Positions 1 to 8,958 of a DNA stretch of 64,000 nucleotides are shown here, piece after piece. Source of the DNA: Armatimonadota bacterium (GTDB lineage Bacteria > Armatimonadota > Fimbriimonadia > Fimbriimonadales > Fimbriimonadaceae); the NCBI GenBank assembly GCA_018268355.1, contig JAFDWR010000001.1, positions 769,858 through 833,857 on the forward strand, read 5' to 3'. Position 1 is the stretch's first letter; every line of letters begins with the position of its first letter. Under the pieces are notes generated by a model, which saw only the letters and a list, made by a program, of their open reading frames with translations, was not told the DNA's origin and ran no database searches. Both the position numbers and the translations under genes were made by a program.

Positions 1-1
1 T

Positions 2-1525
2 AAGGCTGAAGTTGAGTGCGAAGCCCTGCGAAAGAACGGTGAGCGGTTCTTTGTCCAGCTCGTGCTCGTTCCCAGCTACGACAAGGCCCAGCAGCTGAAC
101 GCGTACCACGTCTTTATGAAGGACATTACGGAACGTAAGCGACTCGAGAAAGAGATCGCCTACAAGGCGTTCCACGATAGTCTTTGCGGCCTTCCGAACC
201 GGCTTCTCTTCACCAACCGCGTCCAGCAGGGCCTTGCCCGTGCCCACCGCGAAGGTGAGTTTGTGGCGGTCATGTTCATCGACCTCGACAACTTCAAGGT
301 CGTCAACGACTCGCTCGGCCACGAAGCGGGCGACGAACTGCTCAAGACGGTCGCCAAGCGGCTGCAGGAAGCGGTCCGTCCCGGCGATACCGTTGCGCGA
401 ATGGGCGGCGACGAGTTCACCGTCCTCCTTGAGCGGCTCCCGAACGCCGACGAGGCGATGCGCGTTGCCAACCGCATTGTCCAGGCGATGTCGCTACCCG
501 TCCACTTGCCCGAGAACCGCGAGATTTTCGTCACCTGCTCGGTCGGTATCGCGCTCAACTCGGACGACTGTAAGTCCACCGAAGAGCTTCTCCGCGATGC
601 CGACACCGCGATGTATGAGGCGAAAACGCGCGGTAAGGCAGGCTACGTGGTCTTCGACCGCTCGATGAACGAGAGCGTCGTGGAACGACTGGAGATCGAA
701 ACCGGTCTGCGCCGCGCGGTCGAAAACGGCGAGTTCATCGTCTACTACCAACCGATCGTCGACCTCAAATCGGGTGCAATCTCGGGCGCGGAAGCCCTTG
801 TTCGATGGGTCCACCCCGAGCGCGGCATGGTTCCGCCCGGCAAGTTCATCCCCATCGCCGAGGAAACCGGCCTCATTTCGCCGATCGGCTACTGGGTGCT
901 CGAGCGGTCGTGTGAATACGCGAAGGTCATCAACGACCGACAAGGCCCATCCGACCCGTTCGTGATGAGCGTCAATTTGTCCACGCGCCAGCTCCAGCAG
1001 TTCGACTGCGTTGACCGCGTCCGCGAGATCCTCACCATCACCGGTCTTGACCCGCACCACCTCAAGCTCGAGGTCACCGAAAGCGCGATGATGGACGACA
1101 TGGAAGCGATCATCTCGAAGCTGGATGACCTGCGAAAGCTCGGCATTCAACTCGCGATCGACGACTTCGGAACTGGCTATTCGTCGCTCAGCTACCTTCG
1201 TCGACTGCCCGTCAACACCGTCAAGATCGACCGCTCGTTTGTCTGCGTCATGGGTATCGAGGCCGAACCGACCGCGATTGTCAGCGCGATCGTCACCCTC
1301 TGCCACGCGCTTAACCTCACCGTCACCGGTGAAGGCATCGAGAACGAAATGCAGATGTCACAGCTCCAAGAAGTGGGCTGCGATTACGGCCAGGGCTACC
1401 TCTTCAGCAAGCCGATCAACGCGCACGACTTCGATCTGCTGCTCGACATGGTCCGCAAGAGCCAAGCGCCGACCTCAAGTTCGGTGCCGAGCATCGAAGA
1501 CGTCGCGTACCACCCGGCCGCCTAA
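2..1525 (+). CDS. PAS-GGDEF-EAL cyclic-di-GMP protein (5' end outside window)
   Basis: Cyclic-di-GMP turnover enzyme. The frame is open from base 2, so the gene begins upstream; the first in-window GTG (62) lies inside a PAS/PAC-like tail that ends in a DITERKRLEKEI linker. The GGDEF domain has an intact GGDEF signature (RMGGDEF) with an RxxD inhibitory site (RPGD) exactly five residues before it, so product inhibition is expected. The EAL domain keeps EALVRW, LEVTES, DDFGTGYSSLSYL, KIDRSF and EGIE, so the phosphodiesterase residues look complete. Both activities are possible; which dominates cannot be read from sequence. The stop overlaps the stop of the convergent oxidoreductase gene by a few bases, with no terminator between them. 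Confidence 0.95.
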   Translation, partial: KAEVECEALRKNGERFFVQLVLVPSYDKAQQLNAYHVFMKDITERKRLEKEIAYKAFHDSLCGLPNRLLFTNRVQQGLARAHREGEFVAVMFIDLDNFKVVNDSLGHEAGDELLKTVAKRLQEAVRPGDTVARMGGDEFTVLLERLPNADEAMRVANRIVQAMSLPVHLPENREIFVTCSVGIALNSDDCKSTEELLRDADTAMYEAKTRGKAGYVVFDRSMNESVVERLEIETGLRRAVENGEFIVYYQPIVDLKSGAISGAEALVRWVHPERGMVPPGKFIPIAEETGLISPIGYWVLERSCEYAKVINDRQGPSDPFVMSVNLSTRQLQQFDCVDRVREILTITGLDPHHLKLEVTESAMMDDMEAIISKLDDLRKLGIQLAIDDFGTGYSSLSYLRRLPVNTVKIDRSFVCVMGIEAEPTAIVSAIVTLCHALNLTVTGEGIENEMQMSQLQEVGCDYGQGYLFSKPINAHDFDLLLDMVRKSQAPTSSSVPSIEDVAYHPAA

Positions 1526-2643
1526 ACCGTCGCGACCCAGGCCCGCGACTCGTGGCTTCGCTCGACTGCTTCGAGTACGCGCTGGGTCCTCAGACCGTCG
1601 TTGAAGTTCGGGTTGAGCGGTTCGCCGCGCTCCATCGCCTGAATAAAGCCTGCGACCAAGTTGATGAAGGTGTGCTCGTAGCCGATGATGTGGCCGCTCG
1701 GCCAATAGGTGCCGCCGTAAGGGTGGGGCTGGTCGGTCACGTTGATGACGGTGAATCCTTGGGCATCGTCCGCCGCGGTTCGATCAAAGAACTGAAGCTC
1801 GTTCATCCGTTCCAGGTTGAAGACCGCCGAGCCCTTGCTGCCGTTGACCTCGATGCAGTTGTAGTTCTTGCGGCCCGCCGCGAAGCGGCTCGCCTCGATG
1901 GAGCCGATTGCGCCGGATTCGAATCGCAACAGCGCAAGGGCGGCATCGTCAACATCCACCTCGCCGGTTTTGGAAGGGTCGTCGGGCAAGGGGCGCTCGG
2001 TGATGAAGGTGCGCATGAGGCCCGAGACCTCGGTGAGGCCGCCGACCAAGAAGTGCGCCAGGTCGATGAGGTGGGCGTTGAGGTCGCCGTGCGCACCGGT
2101 GCCGGTTTGGGACTTCTGAAGTCGCCAGACTCGCGGGAAGCTGGGCGAAAGGATCCAATCCTGCAGGTAGACCGCACGGAAGTGGTAGATCTGGCCGATC
2201 CGTCCATCGTCGATCATGCGGCGAAGCAGCTGGATCGCGGGGACGGCCCGGTAGTTGTGAAAAAGCCCGTGGGCGGCGCCGGTGCGGGTCACCGCTTCAA
2301 CCATCGACTCTGCCTCGGCGAGGGTGTTGCCCAGCGGCTTTTCGCACCACACCGCCTTCCCTGCCTCAGCGGCAGCAATCGCCATCGGCGCATGGAGGTG
2401 GCCCGGGGTCGAGACGTCGATGACGTCGATCTCGGGGTTCTCGATGACCTTGCGCCAATCGCGCTCGGCATGGGTCCAGCCGAGTTGCCTCGCCGATTCC
2501 TCCACGCCTTCCGACCGACCGCAAAGCGTGTGGAGGTGCACCTGAACCGGCAGATCGAAAAACCGATTCACCTGCCGATAGGCATTGGAATGGGCCTTCC
2601 CCATGAATCCGTGGCCGATTTGGGCGATGTTCAGCGTGCGCAT
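1522..2643 (-). CDS. Gfo/Idh/MocA family NAD(P)-dependent oxidoreductase
   Basis: 373 aa. The N-terminal Rossmann fold starts IAQIGHGFMGKAH (a GxGxxG-type motif). The middle CEKPLG motif carries the family's conserved Lys-Pro, followed by the C-terminal substrate domain with GAHGDLNAHLIDLAHFL, where His/Asp residues usually form the active site. Members oxidise or reduce sugars, inositols and related polyols; the substrate here is not predictable. The gene is alone, with L-serine dehydratase upstream on the same strand at a 150-bp gap. That gap is AT-rich just before the start and is the likely promoter. Length is normal for the family. Confidence 0.93.
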   Translation of the reverse strand: MRTLNIAQIGHGFMGKAHSNAYRQVNRFFDLPVQVHLHTLCGRSEGVEESARQLGWTHAERDWRKVIENPEIDVIDVSTPGHLHAPMAIAAAEAGKAVWCEKPLGNTLAEAESMVEAVTRTGAAHGLFHNYRAVPAIQLLRRMIDDGRIGQIYHFRAVYLQDWILSPSFPRVWRLQKSQTGTGAHGDLNAHLIDLAHFLVGGLTEVSGLMRTFITERPLPDDPSKTGEVDVDDAALALLRFESGAIGSIEASRFAAGRKNYNCIEVNGSKGSAVFNLERMNELQFFDRTAADDAQGFTVINVTDQPHPYGGTYWPSGHIIGYEHTFINLVAGFIQAMERGEPLNPNFNDGLRTQRVLEAVERSHESRAWVATV

Positions 2644-2796
2644 AACTTATTTTCTCAATTTTCAAACTTTTTCGGCCCGCCCACGGAACAAGCCCGCAGG
2701 ATTTGTCGTCACGGCATTTTGTAAAGGCAAAACACGCTTAGAGGTCGACTTTGAATGGCTCATTGGAGAGCTGTTTGAGCGGCCTCTTTTGCTGTC

Positions 2797-4245
2797 TCAG
2801 CATTCGGCAACCGCGACCGAGACGTTCACCGCCAAACCACCTTCCGAGGTCTCCTTGTAACGGTGGTTCATGTCGAGCGCGGTTTGCCACATCGTTCGAA
2901 TCACGTCATCGAGGCTGACCTTGGCATCTTCGGGGTTGCTGGCGAGGGCAATCTGGGCGGCGGTGATCGCCTTCATCGCGCCCATCGTGTTTCGCTCGAT
3001 GCACGGCGCTTGGACCAGGCCTCCAATCGGATCGCAAGTCATGCCGAGGTGGTGTTCCATCGCGATTTCGGCGGCCATCAGGCTCCGCGCGGTGTCGCCA
3101 CCCATGACGTAGCAAAGTGCAGCCGCCGCCATCGCCGAGCTCACGCCGATTTCGGCCTGGCATCCACCCATCGCTGCGCTGATCGTCGCGCCTTTCTTGA
3201 ACAAGCTGCCGATCTCGCCTGAGACGAGCAGGAACTTCTCCATCATGCTCAGGCCCTCCGCGCTCGTGACCTCGCCGAGGTCCTCGGGCAGGCTGTGGGG
3301 CTGGTCAAGGAAGCTGAGGGCATACATGAGCACGGCGGGAATGACGCCGGCGGCTCCGTTGGTCGGTGCGGTGACGACGCGGCCAAAGGCAGCGTTTTCT
3401 TCGTTCACCGCGAGGGCAAAGCAGCTCACCCAACTGACCGTGTTTCGGAAATCCGGCTTGTGGGCATCGACGACCTTGAAGAACTCGTCAGGTTCATTCG
3501 GGACCTCGCCGAGGGTGGAAGTTGCCATCTTTGCCGCGCGGCGGACGACGCCGAGCCCACCGGGGAGGATGCCCTCCGTGCGGCACCCGCGCCAAATGCA
3601 GTCGCGCATGACCGTCCAAATCCGGGCAAGTCCCTGCCGAATCTCGGTCGACGACCGCCAGGTGAGCTCGTTACGGAAGACGACTTCGGCGAGGTCGATG
3701 CCGTCGCGCTCGCAATACGCGCTGAGCTGGGCCGCCTCGTCGATCGGATAAGGCAGCTGGACCAGCTGGCGGTCGGCCGCCCCTTCGCCTTCTTCGACCA
3801 CGAATCCACCGCCGACAGAGTAGTAGCTTCGAAGCACCCGCTCGCCCGAGTCGAGCATCGCGAGGAACCGGACTCCGTTGGGGTGGCCGAGCAGGCACTC
3901 GTCGAAGTGGAAAACGACGTCGCGCGTGTAGTCGAACGGCACTGTTTCGCCGGTTCCGAGGCGGAGGGTGTTGGCGGATTTCAGGCTCTCGAATCGGTCG
4001 AGCAGTCCTTCGACGACGCAGGTCTCGGGGTCCTCGCCCTGGAGTCCCATGAGCACGGCGAGGTCGGTGCCGTGGCCGATTCCCGTCTTCGCGAGCGAGC
4101 CGTACAGGTGGGCTTGCACCGACTGGACACCGGTCGCGGGGAGCTCGCGCAAGAATCGCTCGGCGGCCCGCCAAGGCCCCATCGTGTGCGAGCTGGACGG
4201 GCCGACGCCCACCTTGAACATGTCGAAGACGCTGATCGACTCCAC
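2797..4245 (-). CDS. sdaA: L-serine ammonia-lyase (iron-sulfur, single chain)
   Basis: 482 aa; deaminates L-serine to pyruvate and ammonia. It is a single-chain fusion of the beta and alpha domains. The N-terminal [12 protein letters not shown] motif is the classic serine-dehydratase beta-domain signature; the C-terminal half has [17 protein letters not shown], with cysteines expected to ligate the catalytic 4Fe-4S cluster. The GTG start at 4245 is supported by homology at residue 1 ([20 protein letters not shown]) and by a TACTCT box 7 nt upstream (minus strand 4258-4253), consistent with leaderless transcription. No regulatory gene is adjacent. Confidence 0.95.
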   Translation of the reverse strand: MESISVFDMFKVGVGPSSSHTMGPWRAAERFLRELPATGVQSVQAHLYGSLAKTGIGHGTDLAVLMGLQGEDPETCVVEGLLDRFESLKSANTLRLGTGETVPFDYTRDVVFHFDECLLGHPNGVRFLAMLDSGERVLRSYYSVGGGFVVEEGEGAADRQLVQLPYPIDEAAQLSAYCERDGIDLAEVVFRNELTWRSSTEIRQGLARIWTVMRDCIWRGCRTEGILPGGLGVVRRAAKMATSTLGEVPNEPDEFFKVVDAHKPDFRNTVSWVSCFALAVNEENAAFGRVVTAPTNGAAGVIPAVLMYALSFLDQPHSLPEDLGEVTSAEGLSMMEKFLLVSGEIGSLFKKGATISAAMGGCQAEIGVSSAMAAAALCYVMGGDTARSLMAAEIAMEHHLGMTCDPIGGLVQAPCIERNTMGAMKAITAAQIALASNPEDAKVSLDDVIRTMWQTALDMNHRYKETSEGGLAVNVSVAVAEC

Positions 4246-4335
4246 GGGCTAGAGAGTACACCCTATACCCATTCCTAAACAAAGCGATGAAGCGAGGGAA
4301 CTTCCGGGCCGTTCAGCACATAATCCAAGGTAGGC

Positions 4336-4782
4336 ATGCGAGCCATGAGAACCCTTCTCTATATGGTCCTCGTCGCTGCGCTCACGGTGGCGCAGTTGCC
4401 CGCCGTTGCCCTTGCCTCGGCCAAAAAGCCAGCCTGCAACATGGCTTGTTGCCAGCCGAAGTTTGAGCCAGAACCGCCCAAGGCCGACAGCTGCTGCCCA
4501 TCGATGAAGGCCGCCGCGCCGAAGCCAAAGCCAAAGGCCGACCGCTGTGGCTGCGAGATCAAGCCCGCGCCGAAGGCGCCGCACCCCGCAGCGATCGAAC
4601 CCGCGACCTTCCCACGGGTCCAAGTTGACGCGCTCATCATGCCCGTCGGCCCCGTCCAGCTTCTGCTGGCGGAAGCGGCACCGACATCCAGCCCCGTTCG
4701 TCCCCGCCTCAACACCGGTCCACCCGGCGCAGGCTATCTGCGTGATCACTCCGGCCTTGCGCCGCCCCTCCTGAACGTCTGA
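4336..4782 (+). CDS. Small secreted Cys/Pro/Lys-rich protein, putative metal binding
   Basis: 148 aa, not matched to a family I know. The signal peptide covers residues 1-27 (TLLYMVLVAALTVA then a cleavable AVALAS). Immediately after it are seven cysteines in about 40 residues (C34, C38, C39, C53, C54, C71, C73: CxxxCC, CC and CxC patterns) separated by Lys/Pro-rich linkers, and then a cysteine-free tail. Paired cysteines in an exported protein suggest soft-metal binding or disulfide structure. It is the first gene of the 4336-8570 cluster and lies 56 bp before the next gene. A second ATG at residue 4 (4345) is an equally good start. Confidence 0.72.
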   Translation: MRAMRTLLYMVLVAALTVAQLPAVALASAKKPACNMACCQPKFEPEPPKADSCCPSMKAAAPKPKPKADRCGCEIKPAPKAPHPAAIEPATFPRVQVDALIMPVGPVQLLLAEAAPTSSPVRPRLNTGPPGAGYLRDHSGLAPPLLNV

Positions 4783-4838
4783 GCTTCACCCCCTCGCCCG
4801 GACGCCCGGGCGCACGTTCAGTCCTTCAGGAGACCCTT

Positions 4839-5999
4839 TTGATCGTCCAACTCATTCTCGCCATCCTATTCGTCAGGCCCTTTGGCCCGCCCGCCAAGGC
4901 CGAACCCACCCTCACCAAGGTCCGCTTCGACCGCTACGAGGCCACCCTCCGCGTGCCCGACGAGGGCATCTTCGCCGGTGAGGAGATCGACGTGGAGTTC
5001 CGCGTTGTCGACACCACCCAGAAAGACCCCGTCGAGGACGGCTTCAAAGGGGTCGGCGGCATCGAGGCGACCGCCAAGATCACGATGCCCAGCATGCAGG
5101 GAATGCCGGCCGCGCTGCCAAAGGTCCACCGCGAAGGCGTCCCTGGCGACTACGGAATCGAGGCCTACTTCCCGCACGGCGGCGGCTACCAGATCGACCT
5201 TGATCTTCGGTTCCCCTCCGGCGAGCGGCACCCGGTGCAGTTCCTCGTTGACGTTCGCGACGAGCGCAAGACGCCCTCCACCCGGCGCGAGCCTTACCTT
5301 CTCAAGATCACGGGCGGGCCGAAGAACGTGCTCGCGAAAGCGCTGATTCCGCTCCAGATGCAGATCGTCGATCGCAAGACCGGCCTCCCCACGACCTCGT
5401 TCGACACCGCCCACGAAAAGAAGTTTCACCTGCTCATCGCGAGCAAGGACCTCAATTGGTTCCTCCACGAGCACCCGACGATGGACGCGGGCGGCAACTG
5501 GTCGGTCCCGGTTCGCTTCCCTGCCGGTGGCGAATATTGGGTCTATGCCGACGTTGCCCCGAGCGGTCGGGGATCGCGCGTCCTCATCGCCAAGTACAAG
5601 GTGAGCGGCCCGAAACCGACCTGGGACACCCGGCTCCTCCGCAGCACCAAGGCGGCTGATGGCGGCCTCCGCGGCGAGCTCAGCACGCTAGAACCCATTG
5701 TCATCGGCATGCGCGCGACCCTGCAAGTCAAGCTCTTCGATGCGAAGACCGGAAAGCCGGCCGGTGACACCGTGCCATGGCTGGGCGCGGCGGGTCACAT
5801 TATGATCTTCCACCGCGACGGCCAAACCGTGGTCCACAGCCACCCCGCCGAAGACAAGGAAAGCGCGGCCCTCGTCAAGCGCGGCATCGTCCGCTTTAGC
5901 GGTCGGTTCCCGCGCCCCGGTCGCTACAAGGTTTATGCCCAGTTCGATTGGCGCGGCAAGGTCCGCACCCTCGGCTTTACGATTGAGGTGAAAGAATGA
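4839..5999 (+). CDS. Exported beta-sandwich protein with two HxH motifs, putative metal-handling
   Basis: 386 aa. The TTG start at 4839 is preceded by an AGGAG ribosome-binding site at about 4828-4832. A short signal peptide (LILAILFVRPFGPPAKA) leads into an all-beta protein. Two similar modules each contain a loop with paired histidines: FLHEHPT around residues 208-214 (H210, H212) and VVHSHPA around 331-337 (H333, H335), each followed by a strand of the type FPxxGxYxVYA. This layout resembles periplasmic FixH/YtkA-like domains found near copper proteins, but I cannot assign the family firmly. The stop overlaps the next start (ATGA). Confidence 0.7.
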   Translation: MIVQLILAILFVRPFGPPAKAEPTLTKVRFDRYEATLRVPDEGIFAGEEIDVEFRVVDTTQKDPVEDGFKGVGGIEATAKITMPSMQGMPAALPKVHREGVPGDYGIEAYFPHGGGYQIDLDLRFPSGERHPVQFLVDVRDERKTPSTRREPYLLKITGGPKNVLAKALIPLQMQIVDRKTGLPTTSFDTAHEKKFHLLIASKDLNWFLHEHPTMDAGGNWSVPVRFPAGGEYWVYADVAPSGRGSRVLIAKYKVSGPKPTWDTRLLRSTKAADGGLRGELSTLEPIVIGMRATLQVKLFDAKTGKPAGDTVPWLGAAGHIMIFHRDGQTVVHSHPAEDKESAALVKRGIVRFSGRFPRPGRYKVYAQFDWRGKVRTLGFTIEVKE

Positions 6000-6445
6000 A
6001 ATCTGTCCTTTTGGTCTCGCTGATCGCTCTGACGACACTCGCCCTTGCCCACGAGGCGGACTGCCCCTATTGCAAGATGAAGGTGGTCCAAAACACGAAG
6101 GACCAGGACAACGAGGTCGTCGTGAAGTTTGGCAACAAGCGGATCGAGTATCGCTGCCTCAGCTGCGTCATCCTCGACCAGGGCCGCTACAAGAGTGACC
6201 TCGTTGTCTATGCCCCGAGCGAGAAGGTCGGTGAACCCGTCATTTTGCGTCGCACCGCCGGAAAGTGGACCGGTCCCGAGGGCGCGGTCTTCCTTCATGG
6301 TTTCAAGAAGCACGACGAGTGTGCCCTCTTCTCCCGTGCGTTCATCGACCGCAAGGGTTGGGACGCTTACCTTTTGAAGCATCCGAACCCGACCGCGAAG
6401 CCGCTCACCCTGGCCGAGTTCATCGCTGAGGTCACCAAAAAGTGA
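5996..6445 (+). CDS. NosL-like exported metal-binding protein
   Basis: 149 aa. The signal peptide is residues 1-18 (ends TLALA before HEAD). The mature N-terminus has C23-P-Y-C26-K-M28, then RCLSC at 54-57, and later HDECALFSRAF, ending in a helical segment (PLTLAEFIAEV). A CxxC-x-Met followed by beta strands recalls NosL, the Cu(I) lipoprotein of nitrous-oxide reductase assembly, but the protein has no lipobox and no nos genes are nearby, so NosL-like is as far as I go. The C-terminus of the next gene carries the same motifs in the same order. Overlaps both neighbours by 4 bp. Confidence 0.65.
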   Translation: MKSVLLVSLIALTTLALAHEADCPYCKMKVVQNTKDQDNEVVVKFGNKRIEYRCLSCVILDQGRYKSDLVVYAPSEKVGEPVILRRTAGKWTGPEGAVFLHGFKKHDECALFSRAFIDRKGWDAYLLKHPNPTAKPLTLAEFIAEVTKK

Positions 6446-7896
6446 TCCTTGTTGTCACCTTGAGCCTGTTGGCCGCACCGCCGATTCCCGCCTGGATGAG
6501 CCGTCCCGGTGCGGATGCGGTGAGCTATCGCCGGGGTTCTTACAACTTCGCGATCCACGGCATTCCGCGGCTCGCGCGGGACATGTATGGCACGGGGGTC
6601 GGTCACGCCGTCGCCTACGAAGCGCTTGCCACGGGTCGTGCGGCGAACCTGGAGTCCACGGTCTACGACCAGATCCAGCGCGCGCTCAAGGCACCGCCTG
6701 GCTTACCGATTGACGAGAACGTGCTCTCGCCCGTCTTTTCGCGCCGCTATGGCAGCCTAGAGAAGGTCTTCGATTGGGCGCACACCTTGCACTTCCAGAC
6801 CATCGACGTGCTCATGCATCCCGGCTGGGCCGAGGCTCGCCGCGACCAAGAGATCGAGCGTCTTTGGGCCAACTATCAGGCCCAGCCCTTCGCGATCACC
6901 GGATTGCCGATGAACATGGACTGGCTGGATTCGATGCCGTATTCGGCCCGGTTCCGAACCAAGTTTCCGAAGGTGAACGGCCTGTTTTGGGGCTATCACT
7001 GGCTTCAGACCAGCGTCTACGACATGCTCTTTCGCGTGAACTCGAAGGACCAGGCGCCGCAATATGAGGTGCTCGGCGACCGCTACCACGCGGTGGAGCT
7101 GCTCAAGACGAACCGCGAAGTCATGCCGATGACCGCCGAGCTTAGCCCGAGGTTTTCGAAGCGATTCCCGCAGATCGCGAACGCCTTTGACAACCTCCAC
7201 ATGCTCCACGACAACGTGAACGACATCCTGGCCTCGGACGAGTTCACCCCGGGGCAAAAGAAGGCGATGATCGACGAGGCGATTGTCCGCGTGCTCGCCT
7301 CGACCCACCAGGGCGAGACCGCGGGCACCGGCGAAGCCCAGGGACTCCACGACCACCGCCACCCGCCGAGCCAACCCGGCATGGGATGGATGCGCGGGAT
7401 GGAAGACGACGTCATGTACATGTCGGGCATGGGGTGGATGGACATGAGCGTGTGTTCGCATTGCTCGGTTCCGCTTCCCGAGGGGCCGATCTGGGGCGCG
7501 ACGGTCTCCGCCGACGGTTGGACGATGACGGTTCGATGCCTCATGTGTGCCCGCGACATGGCCGCGGAAACGCCGGGCCGGGCGATCATCCGCGCCGCCA
7601 CCGAGGACCCGAATCGCCTCCTCGTGCTCATCTCGGACGACGAGGGCAACCTTTCGAGCAACATCCCGGGCGTTGTCTTCCTCGAGGAGATGGGCGAGCA
7701 CCCGGAATGTGCCGCTTGGTCGCGCGCCTTCACCTCGCGGGCGGCGTTTGACCGCTTTGTCGCGGAGCATCCTGAGTTCAAATCCGCCGAACCCTTCACC
7801 CTTGCCGAGTGGCAAAAGCGCAACGCGGGTCGGCCGATGACCTATCGCAAGATCGACCGGCCAAGCCCCTACATCAAGCCGGGCGGTGGGCGATGA
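6442..7896 (+). CDS. Exported protein with Met/His-rich linker and C-terminal NosL-like module
   Basis: 484 aa, GTG start overlapping the previous stop (GTGA). After a short hydrophobic leader (ILVVTLSLLAAPPIPA), residues 20-290 are a mostly helical domain I do not recognise, with LHMLHDNVNDIL near its end. Residues 305-312 are His-rich (LHDHRHPP) and about 314-335 hold eight methionines, a Cu(I)-type Met motif. C338-S-H-C341, RCLMC (366-369), HPECAAWSRAF and a terminal PFTLAEW follow, copying the neighbour at 5996-6445. The protein looks like a fusion of a novel domain with a metal-binding module. The C-terminal tail ends in KPGGGR; ATGA overlaps the next gene. Confidence 0.68.
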   Translation: MILVVTLSLLAAPPIPAWMSRPGADAVSYRRGSYNFAIHGIPRLARDMYGTGVGHAVAYEALATGRAANLESTVYDQIQRALKAPPGLPIDENVLSPVFSRRYGSLEKVFDWAHTLHFQTIDVLMHPGWAEARRDQEIERLWANYQAQPFAITGLPMNMDWLDSMPYSARFRTKFPKVNGLFWGYHWLQTSVYDMLFRVNSKDQAPQYEVLGDRYHAVELLKTNREVMPMTAELSPRFSKRFPQIANAFDNLHMLHDNVNDILASDEFTPGQKKAMIDEAIVRVLASTHQGETAGTGEAQGLHDHRHPPSQPGMGWMRGMEDDVMYMSGMGWMDMSVCSHCSVPLPEGPIWGATVSADGWTMTVRCLMCARDMAAETPGRAIIRAATEDPNRLLVLISDDEGNLSSNIPGVVFLEEMGEHPECAAWSRAFTSRAAFDRFVAEHPEFKSAEPFTLAEWQKRNAGRPMTYRKIDRPSPYIKPGGGR

Positions 7897-8570
7897 GGGT
7901 TCCCCTTGGTGTTCTTGCTCTGGGTTTGGCGGTTGTTGGGGTCGCGAGCGACCACAACAACATCGACAAGGAGCGTCCGCTGCGGTTCGATGACGCCTAT
8001 TCGATTGCCCTTGGGGGCCTCGAATTCCAGAACGGCCTTCGCTACGATCCCGCGCGGCGCTCGTGGTTTGGCCGGTCGGAATTGCAGATCGGCTTCGCCC
8101 GTAACCGCGACCTCAGCATCGGCTGGGAGCCGTTTTCTGCCCCGGGACAAGGCCTGCGCAGTGGAGCGCTTGAGCTTTCGTACTTTGAGACCTTGCGCCG
8201 GGAGACCGAGGGATTCCCTGCCATCGGCTATCGCGCCGAGGTGTCGTCGACTGGCGGTCAGCCCGAGGCGCGGCTACGCGGCATCGCGACGCGGCTGCTT
8301 TCCGGGGCCGCAAAGGTCCACCTGAACCTTGACCTCGGGTTGAACTCACGCCGCCGGGGGACGTTCGGGGGGATCGTCGGCTTTTCCCTGCCCCAGGGGT
8401 ACCACACCACCTACCTCGGCGAGATCGGCTGGGCGTCGGGGGAAAAGGGTGGCTTTGTCGGGGTCGGGATGCGGCGGCAGATGTCCACCCGAGGGGTCCT
8501 CGACCTTGGGGTCGAGGCTTCGACGGTTGGTCGGTTCCGGTTCACTGTCGGGTTCTCGCTGGGACTGTGA
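7893..8570 (+). CDS. Putative outer-membrane beta-barrel protein of the metal cluster
   Basis: 225 aa from the ATG at 7893, which overlaps the previous stop; a longer open frame runs back to 7809 but lacks a signal peptide. The signal peptide is MRVPLGVLALGLAVVGVA-S. The rest alternates polar and hydrophobic residues in short strands (ELQIGFARNRDLSIGW, ALELSYFETLRRE, GGFVGVGMRRQMS, DLGVEAS) and ends RFRFTVGFSLGL, a C-terminus typical of outer-membrane barrels. As the last gene of the operon it could be the outer-membrane exit or docking point for the upstream periplasmic proteins. Function is not known. Confidence 0.68.
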   Translation: MRVPLGVLALGLAVVGVASDHNNIDKERPLRFDDAYSIALGGLEFQNGLRYDPARRSWFGRSELQIGFARNRDLSIGWEPFSAPGQGLRSGALELSYFETLRRETEGFPAIGYRAEVSSTGGQPEARLRGIATRLLSGAAKVHLNLDLGLNSRRRGTFGGIVGFSLPQGYHTTYLGEIGWASGEKGGFVGVGMRRQMSTRGVLDLGVEASTVGRFRFTVGFSLGL

Positions 8571-8675
8571 GAGGGGGCGTGTTCCGGACACATGGGTGAC
8601 ACCTGCGCTGGGGCAGTTGCGGGGCTTGCGCGCAAAATTGGCCTCGACTTCGCGCTCTCAGGCTCCGCGCCCCCC

Positions 8676-8704
8676 TTGCAGGAGCCTGATGGCAGGGGTA
8701 TAAT
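8676..8704 (+). promoter_or_regulatory. Sigma-70-type promoter of tRNA-Glu
   Basis: A TTGCAG -35 box (8676-8681) and a perfect TATAAT -10 box (8699-8704) are separated by 17 bp. Predicted initiation near 8711 is about 11 nt before the mature tRNA. This is the clearest consensus promoter in the window. Confidence 0.85.
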
Positions 8705-8721
8705 TCGACCTCGCGAAGCAC

Positions 8722-8797
8722 GCTCCGGTCGTCTAGCGGTTAGGACATCGCCCTTTCACGGCGAAGGTCGCGGGTTCGAATCCCGTCCGGAGTACCA
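8722..8797 (+). tRNA. tRNA-Glu (anticodon TTC)
   Basis: 76 nt with encoded CCA. The acceptor stem GCTCCGG pairs with CCGGAGT (first pair G-U). The D arm is GTCTAGCGGTTAGGAC, the anticodon stem TCGCC/GGCGA encloses the loop CTTTCAC with anticodon TTC, and the T arm contains GGTTCGAATCC. Discriminator A then CCA end at 8797. A consensus promoter lies just upstream. No duplicate of its 3' end was seen in the window, so there is no visible attachment site. Confidence 0.97.
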
Positions 8798-8958
8798 ATC
8801 CCCTTTTGAACCTGATGCGTCCATTCGGACGTCGCCTTGCCCGCCGAGTCAAAAAGCGAAGTCATCCCTCGATGCCATTCGCAGCTCCAACGAACATCAC
8901 CGCAAGGTCCACAGCACCGCCGACAAACGGCAGATTCACTCCACGTGAAAGTGTACGA

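Noticed and set aside
4246-4335. CsoR/CopY-type operator upstream of the metal cluster (TACACCC, TATACCC)
   Set aside because: The halves are not arranged as an inverted repeat of the known operators, so it is no better than chance.
5996-6445. Calling the protein true NosL
   Set aside because: It lacks a lipobox and the nos neighbours; only the CxxC-Met pattern is shared, so it is annotated as NosL-like.
8722-8797. tRNA-Glu as an integration site with attL/attR
   Set aside because: I looked for the tRNA 3' end sequence repeated downstream in the window and saw none, and no integrase is present.
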